Positions 43,792 to 52,964 of a stretch of 64,000 bases of DNA are shown here, one piece after another. A program made the position numbers and the translations under genes. The stretch comes from CAZAMP01 sp964486455 (GTDB lineage: Bacteria; Eisenbacteria; RBG-16-71-46; CAZAMP01): the NCBI GenBank assembly GCA_964486455.1, contig CAZAMP010000001.1, positions 1-64,000 on the forward strand, given 5' to 3'. The notes below the pieces were generated by a model. It was given only the letters and a program-made list of their open reading frames with translations. It searched no databases and had not been told where the DNA came from. The number at the start of each line of letters is the position of its first letter. Within the stretch, counting starts at the first letter, position 1.

Positions 43792-45099
43792 TCACTCCTC
43801 TCCCGCGCCGATGGCGGCGCGGATCTCATCCTGTGCCTCTTCCGGCACCCGGTTGATCGTCAGTTCTCCTCGATGATAGAGCCGCTCGACCGCGGAGACG
43901 ACCTGGGGATCGAATTGGACCCCCGCCTGGCGCCTCAGCTCGTCCACGGCGACATCCAGCGGAAACGCTCGCCGATACGAACGATCGCTCGTCATCGCGT
44001 CCAGCGCGTCCGCCACCATCAGCACTCGGGCCCCGATGGGAATCGTGTCACCCACCAGTCCGTCGGGATAGCCCGTCCCATCCACGCGCTCGTGGTGCGT
44101 CCTGACGCACTCCGCCGCGTCCTTGAGCATCCGGATCCGGGAAACGATCTCCGCCCCGATGACCGGATGCCGAGCCATTCGCTCGCGTTGCTCCTGCGTC
44201 ATTTGACCCGGGCTGTCGATGATGTCCTGCGTCCGAAAGCTAACCTTCCCGATGTCGTGGAGTAGCGCCGCCGTCGCGATCGTCTCTTCCTCCTTGCGGG
44301 AGAGCCCAAGCTCGCGCGCGACCTGCTTGGCGTGTTGGGAGACCCGATGAGAGTGCCGCCGCGTGTACGGATCGACTTCTTCGATGATGCTCGTCAGCGT
44401 GCCCACGAAGTCCATGAAATCCTGGCGCATCTCCGTGTAGATCTTAAACGAATAGCGGGCGAGAAGTATGGGAAACATGAAGAGGAGCACGCCCAGATAG
44501 CCTAGCTGGATGTAAACCAGGGCGACGATGCAGGCGAAGGGTACGAACGCCAGCAGATGGAAGATCGTCCAGCGAAAGTTGACCTCCCAGACGCGGGTCA
44601 GGCTTTCCTTGCCGGTGAGCGAAATGACCAGGCTCACGCCCAACGTGTTCACGGCGAAGTACGTGAGCCCCATGGCGATGATCGCGGGAAAATCCGCGGG
44701 CAGCTGGATCACTCCGACGGTGCCGCCGACGAGTTTGAACAGCTCGCCGGCCGCGACGCAAGTCACCACGTAGAGGGCCATGTTGAACAGCGTCTTGTGG
44801 AAAGGTCGCCGATTCTTGAGCGCAGCCCGGCAGGTGAGCGCGCTGAAGAGATCGATCCAAGCGGTCAAGTACGGCCCGAAGACGATGATCCCGGCGTAAT
44901 CCAGGATGCTCGAGACGGTGATGACCCCACCTCCGGGCAGGCGGACGGGCGCGGCCTCCGTGAGCGTCATGAGGCAGACCCACAGGATGACGGCGGGCCA
45001 GGGAACGTCGACGATTCCGGGGGTACCCCGAATCAGAAGAATGCAGGCTGTGAGAAGAAGCCCGGCGTAGTAGATGCGAAACAGTGACTTCCGGGCCAA
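43792..45099 (-). CDS. Membrane HD-GYP domain phosphodiesterase
   Basis: 435 residues from TTG 45099, with AGGAGG 9 nt upstream. The first half (about 10-225) is a membrane region of six or more helices. The second half is an HD-GYP domain: TRRHSHRVSQHAKQVARE, ATAALLHDIGKVSFRTQDII, ECVRTHHERVDGTGYPDGL (HHExxDGxGYP) and VADALDAMTSDRSYR. Such proteins hydrolyse c-di-GMP. All metal-ligand motifs look intact. The purM gene follows by 7 nt. Signal sensed is unknown. Confidence 0.9.
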   Translation of the reverse strand: MARKSLFRIYYAGLLLTACILLIRGTPGIVDVPWPAVILWVCLMTLTEAAPVRLPGGGVITVSSILDYAGIIVFGPYLTAWIDLFSALTCRAALKNRRPFHKTLFNMALYVVTCVAAGELFKLVGGTVGVIQLPADFPAIIAMGLTYFAVNTLGVSLVISLTGKESLTRVWEVNFRWTIFHLLAFVPFACIVALVYIQLGYLGVLLFMFPILLARYSFKIYTEMRQDFMDFVGTLTSIIEEVDPYTRRHSHRVSQHAKQVARELGLSRKEEETIATAALLHDIGKVSFRTQDIIDSPGQMTQEQRERMARHPVIGAEIVSRIRMLKDAAECVRTHHERVDGTGYPDGLVGDTIPIGARVLMVADALDAMTSDRSYRRAFPLDVAVDELRRQAGVQFDPQVVSAVERLYHRGELTINRVPEEAQDEIRAAIGAGEE

Positions 45100-45169
45100 G
45101 AAGCGATCCCTCCTGGGGACCAGACGACGTCGGGCCAGGCATCACCACACATGGGTGAGGCATAAACCT

Positions 45170-45235
45170 TTAGAACCAGCCGGCGCGGCCACCATAGGCC
45201 ACGATGGCCAGTAAGAAGCCAAGCATGGCAACCAT
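45170..45235 (-). CDS. Tiny hydrophobic ORF (21 residues)
   Basis: Translates to MVAMLGFLLAIVAYGGRAGWF. A strong AGGAGG lies 9 nt before ATG 45235, the TAA is at 45172-45170, and nearly the whole chain is one hydrophobic helix with a short Arg-containing tail. It is in the 203-nt gap before the HD-GYP gene. Length and layout resemble small membrane subunits such as KdpF or CydX, but no family is recognised. Confidence 0.5.
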   Translation of the reverse strand: MVAMLGFLLAIVAYGGRAGWF

Positions 45236-45302
45236 ACGACCTTACCTCCTGCTGGAGTCACTTCATCCTACATGGATGTGCAAAGTCGCTTCGCTGGATC
45301 CT

Positions 45303-46085
45303 CTAAAATGATTTCGCTTCGCTGACCTCACCGGGCGGCGATGCCGACCCAACTTCGTAGTCGATATGCTCTCGTCTTTTCAGACGACCAAAGACTCTGT
45401 TCGTGGCGTCCAGCGTTGCATAAACCGCCGCGCGACGCAAACCTTCGTCCGACCAGCAGGAACCTAGCAGCGAACGCTCCTTTCGCCCGTCACGCAGCAG
45501 CACCGTCACCAGGATCACGCCGCGCCCTGAGAAGGACGGCAGGCTCTCGACGTGCCCGATGCCGACCCGATATCGCGGGGCCAGGAACCGGGAAAGCGCC
45601 CGCGCGGTGGCCTGTGCCAGAAGCCGGGGCTCCTCGGACTGCGATCCGCTCCCGTTCGCCACACCCATCACCTCCCGTCCCACGTGGGTGAGCACAACCT
45701 CTGCCTCGCATTCGCTCCCTTTGTCTCGCACGGTGACGGAGTGGATCTGAAGCCGTCCGGAACGCCCCCGATCGACCGAGCTTCCGGAGTTGGCTCCGAT
45801 CGAATGGGTGACCGATCGGCTGACGACGCTGATCTTCTTATGATCAACCGAGATGTGGAAGATCGTCCGAAGCGACGAGATCACGTCGCGGACGATCTGT
45901 TTCGGGCGGCGGCTCTCGTCGGCGAGCACATGAATCGCCTCGATTTCGCCCTGCGACGCATCGATGGCGACCGACTCGACGCCCGAAATGTGGGCTAGCT
46001 GCTCTTCCGCGCTCTGAAGCTGGGTTTCATCCACGTCGGCACTCCTCACGTCGATCTCATACAGGTTGGACAATGCAGGTCGCAA
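45303..46085 (-). CDS. Conserved protein of unknown function
   Basis: Up to 260 residues. The first 90 look like a small alpha/beta module with GVESVAIDASQGEIEAIHVL and KQIVRDVISSLRTIFHISVDHKKIS; I recall this arrangement in uncharacterised proteins of actinobacteria and firmicutes. Two more segments are EAEVVLTHVGREVMG and VILVTVLLRDGRKERSLLGS. The start is uncertain: TTG 46085 has no ribosome site, and GTG 46049 is an option. An extended -10 lies 20 nt upstream of TTG. The small ORF and HD-GYP gene follow. No function is assigned. Confidence 0.7.
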   Translation of the reverse strand: MRPALSNLYEIDVRSADVDETQLQSAEEQLAHISGVESVAIDASQGEIEAIHVLADESRRPKQIVRDVISSLRTIFHISVDHKKISVVSRSVTHSIGANSGSSVDRGRSGRLQIHSVTVRDKGSECEAEVVLTHVGREVMGVANGSGSQSEEPRLLAQATARALSRFLAPRYRVGIGHVESLPSFSGRGVILVTVLLRDGRKERSLLGSCWSDEGLRRAAVYATLDATNRVFGRLKRREHIDYEVGSASPPGEVSEAKSF

Positions 46086-46105
46086 GAACGAAAAGGAGCA
46101 CCGGC

Positions 46106-46111
46106 ACTATA
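46106..46111 (-). promoter_or_regulatory. Extended -10 promoter upstream of the unknown protein
   Basis: TGC followed by TATAGT (46111-46106) on the minus strand, in the 58-nt gap after the PfkB gene. No good -35 is seen; extended -10 promoters can do without one. Confidence 0.5.
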
Positions 46112-46143
46112 GCACTTCACAGGTTACGCGGAGAAGCCGAGAT

Positions 46144-47061
46144 CTAGAATGAAAAGCTGGATATATCGTTCAGTGTAGCAACACGTTGCAGAATCTTCTC
46201 TTCATCGATCTCGCAGAGGCGGTTGACGGAGAACGCCTCCACCGAGAACGAGGCCATGGCCGTTCCGAACGCGACGGCGGCCCGCAGCGCCGGTGCATCC
46301 GTACGTCTGCACCGACTGAGGTAGCCCACGAAGCCGCCCGCGAAGGAGTCGCCCGCGCCCGTCGGGTCGACCACCACGTCGGTCGGATAGGCCGGAAGCG
46401 AGAAGTAGTCGTCACGCGCCGCCAGGAAAGCTCCGTGCTGCCCCTTCTTCACGACGATGGCGGTAAGCCCGCGATCGAGAAGGCGGCGCGCCGCCCGGAC
46501 GAGGTGATGATCACCGGTCAGCATCGTGAGCTCTTCGTCGTTGAGAACGGCCACGTCTACGCGACGGAGGACCTCATCGAGGGCGTCACGTCGAATGTCG
46601 ATCCAGAGGTTCATCGTGTCCAGAACGACGAGCCGGGCATCGCTCATCTGATCGAGCACCCGAAGCTGCAGGATGGGGTCGATGTTGGCGAGAAACAGGA
46701 AAGGGCTCATGCGGTCTCGCTCCGTCAGGACCGGATCGAACTGCTCGAAGACACCGAGGCGGGTCTCGTGGGTCGTGGCGGTCTTCAGATCGTCCGAGTA
46801 CGATCCAGACCAGAAGAAGCTCTCCCCGGGCCGGCGTTCGATCCCGTCGATGCCGATCCCCCGCCGCTCCAGCAGTTCAAGATGAACGTTCGGGAAATCG
46901 TCCCCGACCACGGCCACGATTCGGACCGACGCCAGGTGCCCGGCCGAGAGCGAGAAATACGACGCCGAGCCACCGAGCACCCCTTTGGCCTCGCCGGCCG
47001 GTGTGCGGATGTCATCCGTGGCCACCGATCCCACGACCAATACACACATCGCTTCCCTCAC
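46144..47061 (-). CDS. PfkB-family sugar/nucleoside kinase
   Basis: 305 residues, ribokinase fold. LGGSASYFSLSAG is the substrate region, AVLNDEELTMLTGD is typical of the middle part, and VVDPTGAGDSFAGGFVGYLS is the anion-hole and catalytic Asp motif. GTG 47061 overlaps the argS stop (GTGA). The substrate cannot be read; adenosine-like and sugar kinases share these motifs. Confidence 0.88.
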   Translation of the reverse strand: MREAMCVLVVGSVATDDIRTPAGEAKGVLGGSASYFSLSAGHLASVRIVAVVGDDFPNVHLELLERRGIGIDGIERRPGESFFWSGSYSDDLKTATTHETRLGVFEQFDPVLTERDRMSPFLFLANIDPILQLRVLDQMSDARLVVLDTMNLWIDIRRDALDEVLRRVDVAVLNDEELTMLTGDHHLVRAARRLLDRGLTAIVVKKGQHGAFLAARDDYFSLPAYPTDVVVDPTGAGDSFAGGFVGYLSRCRRTDAPALRAAVAFGTAMASFSVEAFSVNRLCEIDEEKILQRVATLNDISSFSF

Positions 47062-48743
47062 ATCCGCTCCGGGGCGCTGACCCCCATCAACTCCAGTGTG
47101 TATCCCATGGCTCTCCGTGCCGACTCCGCCAGGACCAACCGCGCGCGCGTGAGATCCTCGTCGTCACCAACGACGCGACATTGCTCGTAGAACCGATGGA
47201 AGCCCTGCGCGACTTCGCGGAGGTAGTGCGGCAGGCGTTGGGTCTCCCGCCCAACGGCCGCGCCGCGCACGACCTCGGGAAAGTCGAGCACCTTCTTGAT
47301 CAGATCGATTTCAACCGCCTCGACAAGCCGATCCAGAGGCGCCGCTCTGAAGTCGTCATCATCGAGCGGCCGCTCCCGCCCGGCATAGCGGACGATCGAA
47401 CAGATCCGCGCGTGAGCGTATTGCACGTAGTAGACCGGGTTCTCGCTCGACGCGAGACGGGCGAGATCGAGATCAAACTCCAGATGACTGTCGCACCGCC
47501 GCAGCAGGAAGAAGAACTTCGCGGCGTCCACGCCGACCTCGTCGATGAGCTCGTCGAGCGTGATGAACTCTCCGCCCCGTTTGGAGACCTTCACCGGCTT
47601 GCCGTCGCGGAGGAGGCTGACCTGCTGAACGATGATCACTTCGAGGAATTGGTCGAGACCCAGGTCCGTCAGCGCGCTGAGAAGTCGGGGAACGGTGCCG
47701 TGGTGATCGGGACCGAGGATGTTGATCGCATGGCCGAAACCGCGGCCACGCTTGTGCAGATGGTAGGCGATGTCCCCCATGAGATAGGTCGGGGCGCCCG
47801 TCGAGCGAAAAAGGACCTTTTCGTCGTCCTCCCCCCCACCGGACGGCCGGAACCAGCGTGCGCCGTCCCGCTCATGGATCAGCCCGCGCTCCACGAGGCG
47901 TGTGGCAGCACTGTCCACTGCGCTTTCACCGCCGGACGCGTCATGGAGACCCGATTCGCGAAACCACGTCTCGAACCCCACCCCGTATCGCTCCAGGACG
48001 GACCGCTGCATCGGTAGGATCTCGCCCACCGCGTGAGTGGAGAGCCGCCGGATTCCCTCCTCCCCCATCGCGATCAGACGGCGACCTTCATCTTCCGGCA
48101 GCCTGCCTGCGATCTCCGTGAGGTAGTCCCCCGGATAGCCGCCCTCCGGGAGCTCCGCATCAGGCTCACCGTGCAGGCGACGAAAATGGACGGCGAGCGA
48201 TTCGCCGAGAAGACGCGCCTGTCGCCCATGGTCGTTGACGTAGAACTCACCGGCAGCAACGTACCCGACCTTCTTCAGAAGGCGGACGAGCGCGCCGCCC
48301 ACGGCGGCCGCGCGGGCGTTGACCACGTTGAGCGGTCCCGTCGGGTTCGCGCTCACGTACTCGACGACCACCTTTTCGCCGCCGCCGATCGGCCAGCAGC
48401 CGAACTGATCGCCGGCGAGGAGACTCTCCCGCAACGTCTCCCACCACACGCTCGGTGCGATCCGGAAATTGATGAACCCGGGACCGGCGACGCTCACATC
48501 GGAGAAGTCGGAATCACCCGAGACGAGCGGCAGGATGTCGCCCGCGATCTCCCGGGGCGACCGTCTCAGGTGCTTCGCCAGCGTCATGGCCACACTCGTG
48601 GCGAAGTCCCCGTGCTGGGGATCCCGCGGGCGTTCGATAAGCTCCTGAGGAACAAGCGAGTCGTTGAAGCCCGGAAGTGCTCTCAACCGCTCACGGAGCT
48701 TATGGTTCACGCGTTCACGAACCGAGGGATACGTGCTTGGCAT
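47058..48743 (-). CDS. argS: Arginyl-tRNA synthetase with altered HIGH motif
   Basis: 561 residues, class I. The N-terminal Add-1 domain is typical. The signature HIGH region reads ANPTGPLNVVNARAAAVGGA, so HxGH is replaced by NVVN. The KMSKS equivalent is DGKPVKVSKRGGEFITLDEL, which is intact. C-terminal DALR anticodon-binding domain: HYLREVAQGFHRFYEQCRV. ATG 48743 lies 29 nt inside rsfS. The PfkB gene follows with a GTGA overlap. Confidence 0.94.
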   Translation of the reverse strand: MPSTYPSVRERVNHKLRERLRALPGFNDSLVPQELIERPRDPQHGDFATSVAMTLAKHLRRSPREIAGDILPLVSGDSDFSDVSVAGPGFINFRIAPSVWWETLRESLLAGDQFGCWPIGGGEKVVVEYVSANPTGPLNVVNARAAAVGGALVRLLKKVGYVAAGEFYVNDHGRQARLLGESLAVHFRRLHGEPDAELPEGGYPGDYLTEIAGRLPEDEGRRLIAMGEEGIRRLSTHAVGEILPMQRSVLERYGVGFETWFRESGLHDASGGESAVDSAATRLVERGLIHERDGARWFRPSGGGEDDEKVLFRSTGAPTYLMGDIAYHLHKRGRGFGHAINILGPDHHGTVPRLLSALTDLGLDQFLEVIIVQQVSLLRDGKPVKVSKRGGEFITLDELIDEVGVDAAKFFFLLRRCDSHLEFDLDLARLASSENPVYYVQYAHARICSIVRYAGRERPLDDDDFRAAPLDRLVEAVEIDLIKKVLDFPEVVRGAAVGRETQRLPHYLREVAQGFHRFYEQCRVVGDDEDLTRARLVLAESARRAMGYTLELMGVSAPERM

Positions 48744-49092
48744 CGGCCCAGAGATTCTCCAATCGATAGAAATCGCGTGTGTCCTTGTGGAAGACGTGAA
48801 TCACGACATCCACGTAGTCGAGAAGAAGCCAGCGCCGTCCCTCGGCGCCTTCGCGATGCCAGGCGCGTGCGCCCTTCTCGCGCAACCCATCCTCGACCGC
48901 TTCCCCCAGGGCACGAACGTGCTGCTCGGAGCCGCCGGAGGCGATGAGAAAATAGTCGCACACCGTCGACAAGTTTTGCAGATCGAGCGCGACGATATCC
49001 TCACCCTTTGTCTCCTCGAGCAGGCGCGCCGCTTCTTTTAAGATCTCCGGGGCGGATAGCGTGCCCTTTGCCCGTCGACGCTTATCGGCCAA
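48715..49092 (-). CDS. rsfS: Ribosomal silencing factor RsfS
   Basis: 125 residues from TTG 49092, with GGAGG 7 nt upstream. Signature: GEDIVALDLQNLSTVCDYFLIASG and WLLLDYVDVVIHVFHKDTRDFYRLENLW, read in parts. RsfS binds L14 and blocks subunit joining in starvation. It overlaps argS by 29 nt, an unusual neighbour; it is often beside nadD. Confidence 0.93.
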   Translation of the reverse strand: MADKRRRAKGTLSAPEILKEAARLLEETKGEDIVALDLQNLSTVCDYFLIASGGSEQHVRALGEAVEDGLREKGARAWHREGAEGRRWLLLDYVDVVIHVFHKDTRDFYRLENLWADAKHVSLGS

Positions 49093-49140
49093 GTCAAATC
49101 CTCCAGGGGATGACGGTTTCAGTTGGGAACCGACGTAGAT

Positions 49141-50166
49141 TCAGTGGCATCGGTGTGTGGCGAACTTCACGGTCATGGCCAGCGTGGACTTGAAGACACT
49201 ATCCTGGCAATCTGCCAGCCGTTCGCCGGCCTGGTTTGCGAAATCTTCGGCCCGCCCGCGGCAGGTCCGGAATGTCCCCGATTCGTCGAGGTATCCGATG
49301 AGACGCTTCCACGCTTCGGGCTCGACGCTACGCGCCTTCAACACCCCCGAGACAAGCGTGCTGATGTCGTCCGGCGCCTCCCGCAGCCCCAGAATGATCG
49401 GCAGCGTGAGCTTTCCTTCCGTGAGGTCCGATGCGATCCCCTTGCCAAGACTCGCAGAATCTCCGGTGTAGTCGAAGAGGTCGTCCGTGATCTGGAAGGC
49501 CGTTCCCAGATCCTGGCCGAACTCCCGGAAGCGCTCTCGCTCTCGGGCGTCACATCCGGCCAGAATGGCTCCGATCTCGCACGACGCCGAGAAGAGAGAC
49601 GCGGTCTTCTCGGAAATCAATCTGAGATAGGCCTCTTCCTCAAGGGTGATGTCGTCCTTCTGCTCGACCTCCAGCATCTCTCCGATCGTCATGCGATGCG
49701 CGGTGCGGCTCATCACCTCGACGACGTCCCAGTTCTCCGCTTCGACGAGCGTGTAGAACGCCTTCGTATAGAGGTAGTCGCCCAGGATGACCGAGACGCG
49801 ATCGCTCCATAGCGAGTTGATCGTCGGGAGCCCCCGCCTGAGAAGGCTCCGATCAATCGAATCATCATGGATGAGAGTCGCCGTATGGACGAGTTCCACC
49901 ATGGCCGCCGCCTTGATCGCGGCGTCGGACGCCTTTCCGCCCAGCCCGGCGACCAGCAGCAGCAGCGTCGGACGGAGCTTCTTTCCCGGCATCTTGGCAA
50001 CGTACTTGACCAGCTCTTGTAGAAGAGCGTCCGGGGCGTCGAAAAACGCCTCGATCTCACCCTGAACGAGGTCCAGCTCTGACACGACCGGGGCCTGAAT
50101 GCCCTTGAGCGCAACGTCGCGCTCCTTCGCAATCAGGAACTCACTTTGTGGCGCGGAACCCGACAT
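49141..50166 (-). CDS. Long-chain polyprenyl diphosphate synthase (octaprenyl/heptaprenyl type)
   Basis: 341 residues. First Asp-rich motif TATLIHDDSIDRSLLRRG, with GKKLRPTLLLLVAGLGG before it, and the second motif ITDDLFDYTGDSASLGKG. ELVHTATLIHDD matches IspB/HepT-type long-chain enzymes with a small residue before the DDxxD. The product likely builds quinone side chains. It has its own TTGACA promoter. Confidence 0.92.
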   Translation of the reverse strand: MSGSAPQSEFLIAKERDVALKGIQAPVVSELDLVQGEIEAFFDAPDALLQELVKYVAKMPGKKLRPTLLLLVAGLGGKASDAAIKAAAMVELVHTATLIHDDSIDRSLLRRGLPTINSLWSDRVSVILGDYLYTKAFYTLVEAENWDVVEVMSRTAHRMTIGEMLEVEQKDDITLEEEAYLRLISEKTASLFSASCEIGAILAGCDARERERFREFGQDLGTAFQITDDLFDYTGDSASLGKGIASDLTEGKLTLPIILGLREAPDDISTLVSGVLKARSVEPEAWKRLIGYLDESGTFRTCRGRAEDFANQAGERLADCQDSVFKSTLAMTVKFATHRCH

Positions 50167-50224
50167 GGATGTCGCCTCGCAAGGATAAACGGGAAGATGC
50201 CCAGCATCGGCACATAAAGGACGG

Positions 50225-50254
50225 ACGGTAGCACTCGGTTTCCGGATCTGTCAA
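50225..50254 (-). promoter_or_regulatory. Promoter for the long-chain prenyl synthase gene
   Basis: Perfect TTGACA (50254-50249), 18-nt spacer, TACCGT (50230-50225), about 55 nt before the ATG. The -35 overlaps the stop of the M23 gene. Confidence 0.6.
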
Positions 50255-51552
50255 CCGGACGGGCGGCTAGCTGTTTCCAGCGCACCCACTTTCATGTCCG
50301 GGTCGAAGTGGCTCCTGAACTCGTCCCACTCGATGAACCCGGTTCGGTTGAGACGGGTCAGTGCCCCTCGCAGGGCATCGACGGCGTGGGAGAACGCCGG
50401 GTGTGCGCCTGACGGCAGCGGTTCGGCCGCCGGACGATCCAGCGTCAGCGGGTTGACGAAGCTCCCGTTGAGCTTGCAGCGGAAGTCCAGGTGGGGCCCC
50501 GTCGACAACCCCGTCGACCCGACGTAGCCGATCACCTGCCCCTGCTTGACGCGCACGCCCTTTCGGATCCCGCGGGCCATGCGCGAGAAGTGCGCGTACT
50601 GAGTCGCTAGCCTCGCGTTGTGCCTGACCGATACCATGCGGCCGTAGCCGCCCTTGCGGCCGGCGAAGGACACCGTGCCGTCTCCGAGGGCGACGACCGG
50701 CGTTCCGGCGGGCGCTGCATAGTCCACACCATGGTGGGGGCGGTAGATGCGGAGTATGGGATGAAGACGACGGTTCGAGAAGTGGCTGGAGATCCGTCGG
50801 TAGTTGAGGGGCGATTTCAGGAGCGCGCGCCGCACGGAAGTCCCATCGGGATGATAGTAGCCGCTCGCCTCCCCGTCGCGATGCAGGTAGGCCTGTGCGG
50901 AAACTTTTTGCCCTTCGTATTCGAGCGCCAGGATCGGACCGTGCTGCACGACCTCCCGAGCATCGGCCCATTCCTCCACGATCAACGTGATGCGATCGCC
51001 CGGCCTTGGATCCACGAAGAAATCCACGTCCCACTGGAGGATGTCGGAGACGACGAGCACGAGCGCGGGATCCGCGCCGGCCGCGGTGAGGCTCGCGTAG
51101 AGATTGTCTTCGATCTCCGCGGTAATGAAACGAACGTAGCGATCCATCCGACGCTCGAGCGTGTCGGCGCGCCATGTGTCTCCATCCACCACGGCCACGA
51201 CCCCCATGACCGGCTCGGGCCAGAGCTCGAAACGCACGGGCCGACCGTCCGGGCTCACGATCAGCGAGTAAGGTGTCCCAACCTGGAGGTTTCGCACCGG
51301 GTAGACCGGATCGACGGCTCGGGAGAGACGAAGCGCTTCCGCGGCGGTGAGCCCCGACTCTTGGAGGAGCTGTTGCAGCGTGGATCCCTGGCGAACGGTC
51401 CCGACACGGACCTCATCCACCGTCGCGGAATCGGGCCATACGGATTCCGACGCACCTCCACTCGCGGAGTCGGAGGCATCGCGCCCCCCGGAGCACGCGA
51501 GAAACGCCATCGAGAGAACGAGCAGCAGCGTGGCGATCATCGTGTTTCTCAT
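50251..51552 (-). CDS. Lipoprotein-type M23 metallopeptidase
   Basis: 433 residues. The signal peptide ends in a lipobox (SMAFLACSGG, Cys near residue 20). The M23 domain is at about 255-390, starting SSHFSNRRLHPILRIYRPHHGVDYAAP (read in parts), with GTPVVALGDGTVSFAGRKGG and STGLSTGPHLDFRCKLNG. The first His/Asp pair (HHGVDYAA) is present, but the usual HLH pair reads HLDF. An Opacity-associated or LysM-like region (TVRQGSTLQQLLQESGL) is near the N-terminus. It is probably a peptidoglycan hydrolase or regulator. ATG 51552 overlaps the CCA-enzyme stop by 4 nt. Confidence 0.88.
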   Translation of the reverse strand: MRNTMIATLLLVLSMAFLACSGGRDASDSASGGASESVWPDSATVDEVRVGTVRQGSTLQQLLQESGLTAAEALRLSRAVDPVYPVRNLQVGTPYSLIVSPDGRPVRFELWPEPVMGVVAVVDGDTWRADTLERRMDRYVRFITAEIEDNLYASLTAAGADPALVLVVSDILQWDVDFFVDPRPGDRITLIVEEWADAREVVQHGPILALEYEGQKVSAQAYLHRDGEASGYYHPDGTSVRRALLKSPLNYRRISSHFSNRRLHPILRIYRPHHGVDYAAPAGTPVVALGDGTVSFAGRKGGYGRMVSVRHNARLATQYAHFSRMARGIRKGVRVKQGQVIGYVGSTGLSTGPHLDFRCKLNGSFVNPLTLDRPAAEPLPSGAHPAFSHAVDALRGALTRLNRTGFIEWDEFRSHFDPDMKVGALETASRPSG

Positions 51553-52934
51553 TTCCCGTTCCGTTCCTCTCGCAGGAGGGCCTCAGCCCGTTTCATCAAC
51601 GTCTCCCGCCGATTGGCCTCTCCGTCTTCGAGGACGTGCTGCAAGAGCATTCCGAGAAGACGTCCCACGAGCGGTCCCTCATCGATGTTGAGGCGTTTCT
51701 TCAGGTCGTTCCCCGTTACCGCCAGGTCGCGGATGGTGAACGCGTTTTCCTTGGCGATCTCGTCGTCGATCCGCTTCTTGAGCTCGCCCAGATCCTCGGG
51801 GGGATCCTCATTCGGCCCCTTGGCCATCGAATCGGCGACGCGCAGATCGAACAAATCTCCGAGGCTATCGACACCGACACGCGCAATGAAACGCCTGACC
51901 GCCGAATCGCTCCACTCCTCTTCATAATGGAACATGTGCTGATCAATCAAGTGCGTTACGTGGCGGAGTTCCCGATTCGGGAAACGCAGCCGCCGGAGCC
52001 GTGACTCGACCATTCGCGCGCCGATGCGCTCGTGGCCGTAAAAGGTCACGCGCTCGTCGCGCTCCTCGCGACAGGGGACCTTCCCCACGTCATGCAGAAG
52101 CGCCGCCAATCGAACCAGCGGCTTGTCGCGTGGGGAATGATCACACGCGGCGAGTGAATGATCATAGACGTCGTACGCGTGAAACTCGTTTTGGGGTACA
52201 CGAAAGCCGGCCTGCAGCTCGGGGAGAATCCGAGCGAGGATGCCGCATTCGCGTAGAATCTCGATCGCGACCGATGGACGGTCCGCCTTGAGGATCTTCA
52301 GAATCTCCTCACGGATCCGTTCCCCGGCGATTCGGTCGATTCCCTTCGCCTCGCGGGCGAGCGCACGGTGAGTTGCCGCGTCCACGGTCAGCTCGAGGTG
52401 CGCCACGAAGCGGGCGGCCCGCAAGAGACGCAGCGCGTCCTCCCGGAAACGTTGGTCGGGGTCGCCTACCGTCCGCAGGATCTTGCCTTCCAGGTCGCCC
52501 AATCCCCCGAACGGATCGATGAACTCGCCGCGGATCGGATCATAGGCCATGGCGTTGATCGTGAAATCACGCCGCGCCAGATCTTCGGACAGATCTGAGG
52601 AAAAGCGGACGAAATCCGGATGGCGACCGTCACTGTAGGGTCCGTCCACACGGTACGTCGTGACCTCGAATGCCCGGTCGCCGACGCGAACCTGCGTGGT
52701 TCCATGACGGGCATGCAGAAGCGTGGTGCGCTCGAAGAGTGCCGCGACCTCTTCCGGCGTGGCATCCGTGGCGATATCCCAATCCTCGATCTCGCGCTCC
52801 AGAATGAGATCGCGAACGCTCCCCCCCACTAGCTGGCACGCCGCGCCGCGGGCGGCAAAGCGCTCGATGAGCGAGTGGAGCGCCGCCGGAGCCCGCGCGA
52901 TGAAGCGTTCACGGATTTGCTCGCTGTCGATCAC
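51549..52934 (-). CDS. cca: CCA/poly(A) nucleotidyltransferase with HD domain
   Basis: 461 residues from GTG 52934. The nucleotidyltransferase core has LVGGSVRDLILEREIEDWDI (Gly-rich loop and DxD), and RRDFTINAMAYDP with RFREDALRLLRAARFVA. An HD domain follows with LAALLHDVGKVPCRE. It is either a tRNA CCA-adding enzyme or a poly(A) polymerase; sequence alone does not decide. The M23 gene follows. The divergent ccmH-like gene is on the other strand. Confidence 0.9.
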   Translation of the reverse strand: MIDSEQIRERFIARAPAALHSLIERFAARGAACQLVGGSVRDLILEREIEDWDIATDATPEEVAALFERTTLLHARHGTTQVRVGDRAFEVTTYRVDGPYSDGRHPDFVRFSSDLSEDLARRDFTINAMAYDPIRGEFIDPFGGLGDLEGKILRTVGDPDQRFREDALRLLRAARFVAHLELTVDAATHRALAREAKGIDRIAGERIREEILKILKADRPSVAIEILRECGILARILPELQAGFRVPQNEFHAYDVYDHSLAACDHSPRDKPLVRLAALLHDVGKVPCREERDERVTFYGHERIGARMVESRLRRLRFPNRELRHVTHLIDQHMFHYEEEWSDSAVRRFIARVGVDSLGDLFDLRVADSMAKGPNEDPPEDLGELKKRIDDEIAKENAFTIRDLAVTGNDLKKRLNIDEGPLVGRLLGMLLQHVLEDGEANRRETLMKRAEALLREERNGK

Positions 52935-52964
52935 CGCCTCTTACCTCGATTCCCGCGGTTGCGG

